Positions 5,914 through 6,461 of a stretch of DNA of 6,461 nucleotides are shown in pieces (position 1 is the first letter of the stretch; every line of letters starts with the position of its first letter). The position numbers and the translations under genes were made by a program. The DNA is taken from positions 1 through 6,461 of the forward strand of contig JARLHH010000253.1 of the NCBI GenBank assembly GCA_031292335.1. The letters are read 5' to 3'. Source of the stretch: Candidatus Limnocylindrales bacterium (lineage in GTDB: Bacteria; Chloroflexota; Limnocylindria; Limnocylindrales; CSP1-4). Under the pieces are notes generated by a model. It saw only the letters and a program-made list of their open reading frames with translations. It was not told where the DNA came from and searched no databases.

Positions 5914-5942
5914 ATGCTAGAGGCGCAGGGGGCGCCGCGCAA
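5914..5942 (-). promoter_or_regulatory. sigma70-like promoter of the Crp/Fnr-GAF-protease operon
   Basis: Read on the minus strand, TTGCGC (5942-5937) and TAGCAT (5919-5914) are separated by exactly 17 bp, giving a -35 with the key TTG and a -10 matching 4 of 6 positions. Transcription would start near 5907, leaving a leader of about 38 nt that carries the ribosome binding site. The -35 overlaps a small palindrome, GCGCA-a-TGCGC (5937-5947), which could be an operator. The remaining stretch up to the terminator at 6077 shows no gene. Confidence 0.55.
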
Positions 5943-6076
5943 TGCGCAGCCGCGTGCGACGCGTCAAGGGAAGATGCGTCGGCCGGTCGCGGGAGCATCC
6001 AAACCTGGCAAACGGGGAGCGCCAACGGGTGAACGGGCGGGCAGTGGGCGAGCGGGCGATTCGCGGCGGACGCGAA

Positions 6077-6106
6077 GACGGGCGGAGTCCTGCGACTCCG
6101 CCCGTC
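6077..6106 (-). terminator. intrinsic-type terminator after the EDDVEGH repeat gene
   Basis: A perfect 13-bp stem, GACGGGCGGAGTC (6077-6089) and GACTCCGCCCGTC (6094-6106), closes a 4-nt loop. It lies 27 bp beyond the stop codon of the repeat gene. The tail on the minus strand (TTCGCG) has only two T residues, so it is a GC-strong but U-poor terminator, as expected in this base composition. It separates the repeat gene from the Crp/Fnr promoter. Confidence 0.7.
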
Positions 6107-6133
6107 CCAGGGGCGACGAACCTGGCGCGAGGA

Positions 6134-6461
6134 TCAGCGCTTGCGCCCCAGTGCTCGCTTCGCCTCGCCGATCAGGGAGTTGCGGGAGGCTTCCCGCTGG
6201 ACGTCCCGCTCGCGGGCCCGGGCAAGGTCGCGAGCGAGCATCGGGTTCATGACGCCGATGTTGTGGCCCTCGACGTCGTCCTCGGTCGCCTTGCGGGTGG
6301 CGAAGTCGTCGCCCTCGACCGCCTTGCGGGTCGAGAAGCCGTGGCCCTCGACGTCGTCCTCGGTCGCCTTGCGGGTGGCGAAGTCGTCGCCCTCGACCGC
6401 CTTGCGGGTCGAGAAGCCGTGGCCCTCGACGTCGTCCTCGGTCGCCTTGCGGGTGGCGAAG
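6134..6461 (-). CDS. EDDVEGH tandem-repeat protein, 3' end (partial)
   Basis: The C-terminal 108 residues of a gene whose start lies beyond the right edge; the stop TGA is at 6136-6134. It consists of 26-residue repeats, each made of FATRKATEDDVEGHG and then FSTRKAVEGDD. Two full copies and the first 14 residues of a third are visible. A unique 42-residue tail follows that begins NIGVMNPM and continues as a charged, probably helical and net basic segment ending R-A-L-G-R-K-R. There is no cysteine and no membrane segment. The repeat alternates basic T-R-K-A with acidic E-D-D or E-G-D-D, suggesting a disordered or extended charged scaffold. The EDDVEGH motif also occurs in the small protein at 3064-3345. 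Function is unknown: metal binding, a structural repeat, or a multi-unit precursor peptide are all possible. The hairpin at 6077-6106 ends its transcript. Confidence 0.8.
   Translation of the reverse strand, partial: FATRKATEDDVEGHGFSTRKAVEGDDFATRKATEDDVEGHGFSTRKAVEGDDFATRKATEDDVEGHNIGVMNPMLARDLARARERDVQREASRNSLIGEAKRALGRKR
6263..6461. repeat. 78-bp perfect tandem repeat inside the EDDVEGH gene
   Basis: Copies occupy 6263-6340 and 6341-6418, with a partial copy of 43 bp at 6419-6461, all identical base for base. The period is a multiple of three, so the repeats stay in frame. Within each unit the 18-bp pattern TTC-NNN-ACCCGCAAGGCG (minus strand) occurs twice, so the unit itself arose from an older duplication. 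The array reaches the right edge and probably continues. Confidence 0.97.

Noticed and set aside
5870..6025. 52-residue N-terminal extension of the Crp/Fnr protein from ATG 6025
   Set aside because: The extension is Ala/Pro-rich without family similarity and contains the predicted promoter; GTG 5869 has a strong Shine-Dalgarno and gives normal length.
6263..6461. CRISPR array
   Set aside because: The units are contiguous, identical over their full 78 bp, in frame, and have no unique spacers.

Overview
High-GC window (roughly 70% G+C by eye) with dense bacterial coding. The combination of an MFS transporter fused to a cyclic-nucleotide-binding domain, small proteins carrying an E-D-D-V-E-G-H motif, and apparently leaderless genes suggests an uncultured Chloroflexota or actinobacterium-like soil or freshwater bacterium. 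That assignment is inference; there is no rRNA or other phylogenetic marker here.

Left half, plus strand: the 3' end of an unrecognised gene (to 135), a possible 54-residue small gene (174-338), a complete O6-methylguanine-DNA methyltransferase (ogt, 521-1135), an MFS exporter with a C-terminal cNMP-binding domain (1203-2909), and a 93-residue acidic protein with two D-D-V-x-G-H motifs (3064-3345). ogt and the MFS gene each have a TANNNT-type -10 element ending exactly 6 nt before the ATG, which suggests leaderless transcripts. A strong inverted repeat at 3413-3451 separates this block from the convergent minus-strand genes.

Right half, minus strand (read right to left): the 3' end of a protein made of perfectly identical 78-bp (26-residue) tandem repeats carrying the same EDDVEGH motif (6461-6134), then a hairpin terminator (6077-6106). 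Next come a sigma70-like promoter and a probable three-gene operon: a Crp/Fnr-family regulator (5869-5165), a GAF-domain protein (5145-4318), and a subtilisin-like serine protease with no signal peptide or recognisable propeptide (4321-3491). The GAF and protease genes share a 4-nt ATGA overlap.

Taken together, the locus has a sensor/regulator pair coupled to a probably cytoplasmic subtilase, an exporter with a cNMP-sensing domain, and two EDDVEGH proteins on either side of the operon. A functional link between the protease, the exporter and the EDDVEGH proteins is a hypothesis from proximity only. No peptide-modifying enzyme, CRISPR array, transposase or RNA gene was seen.
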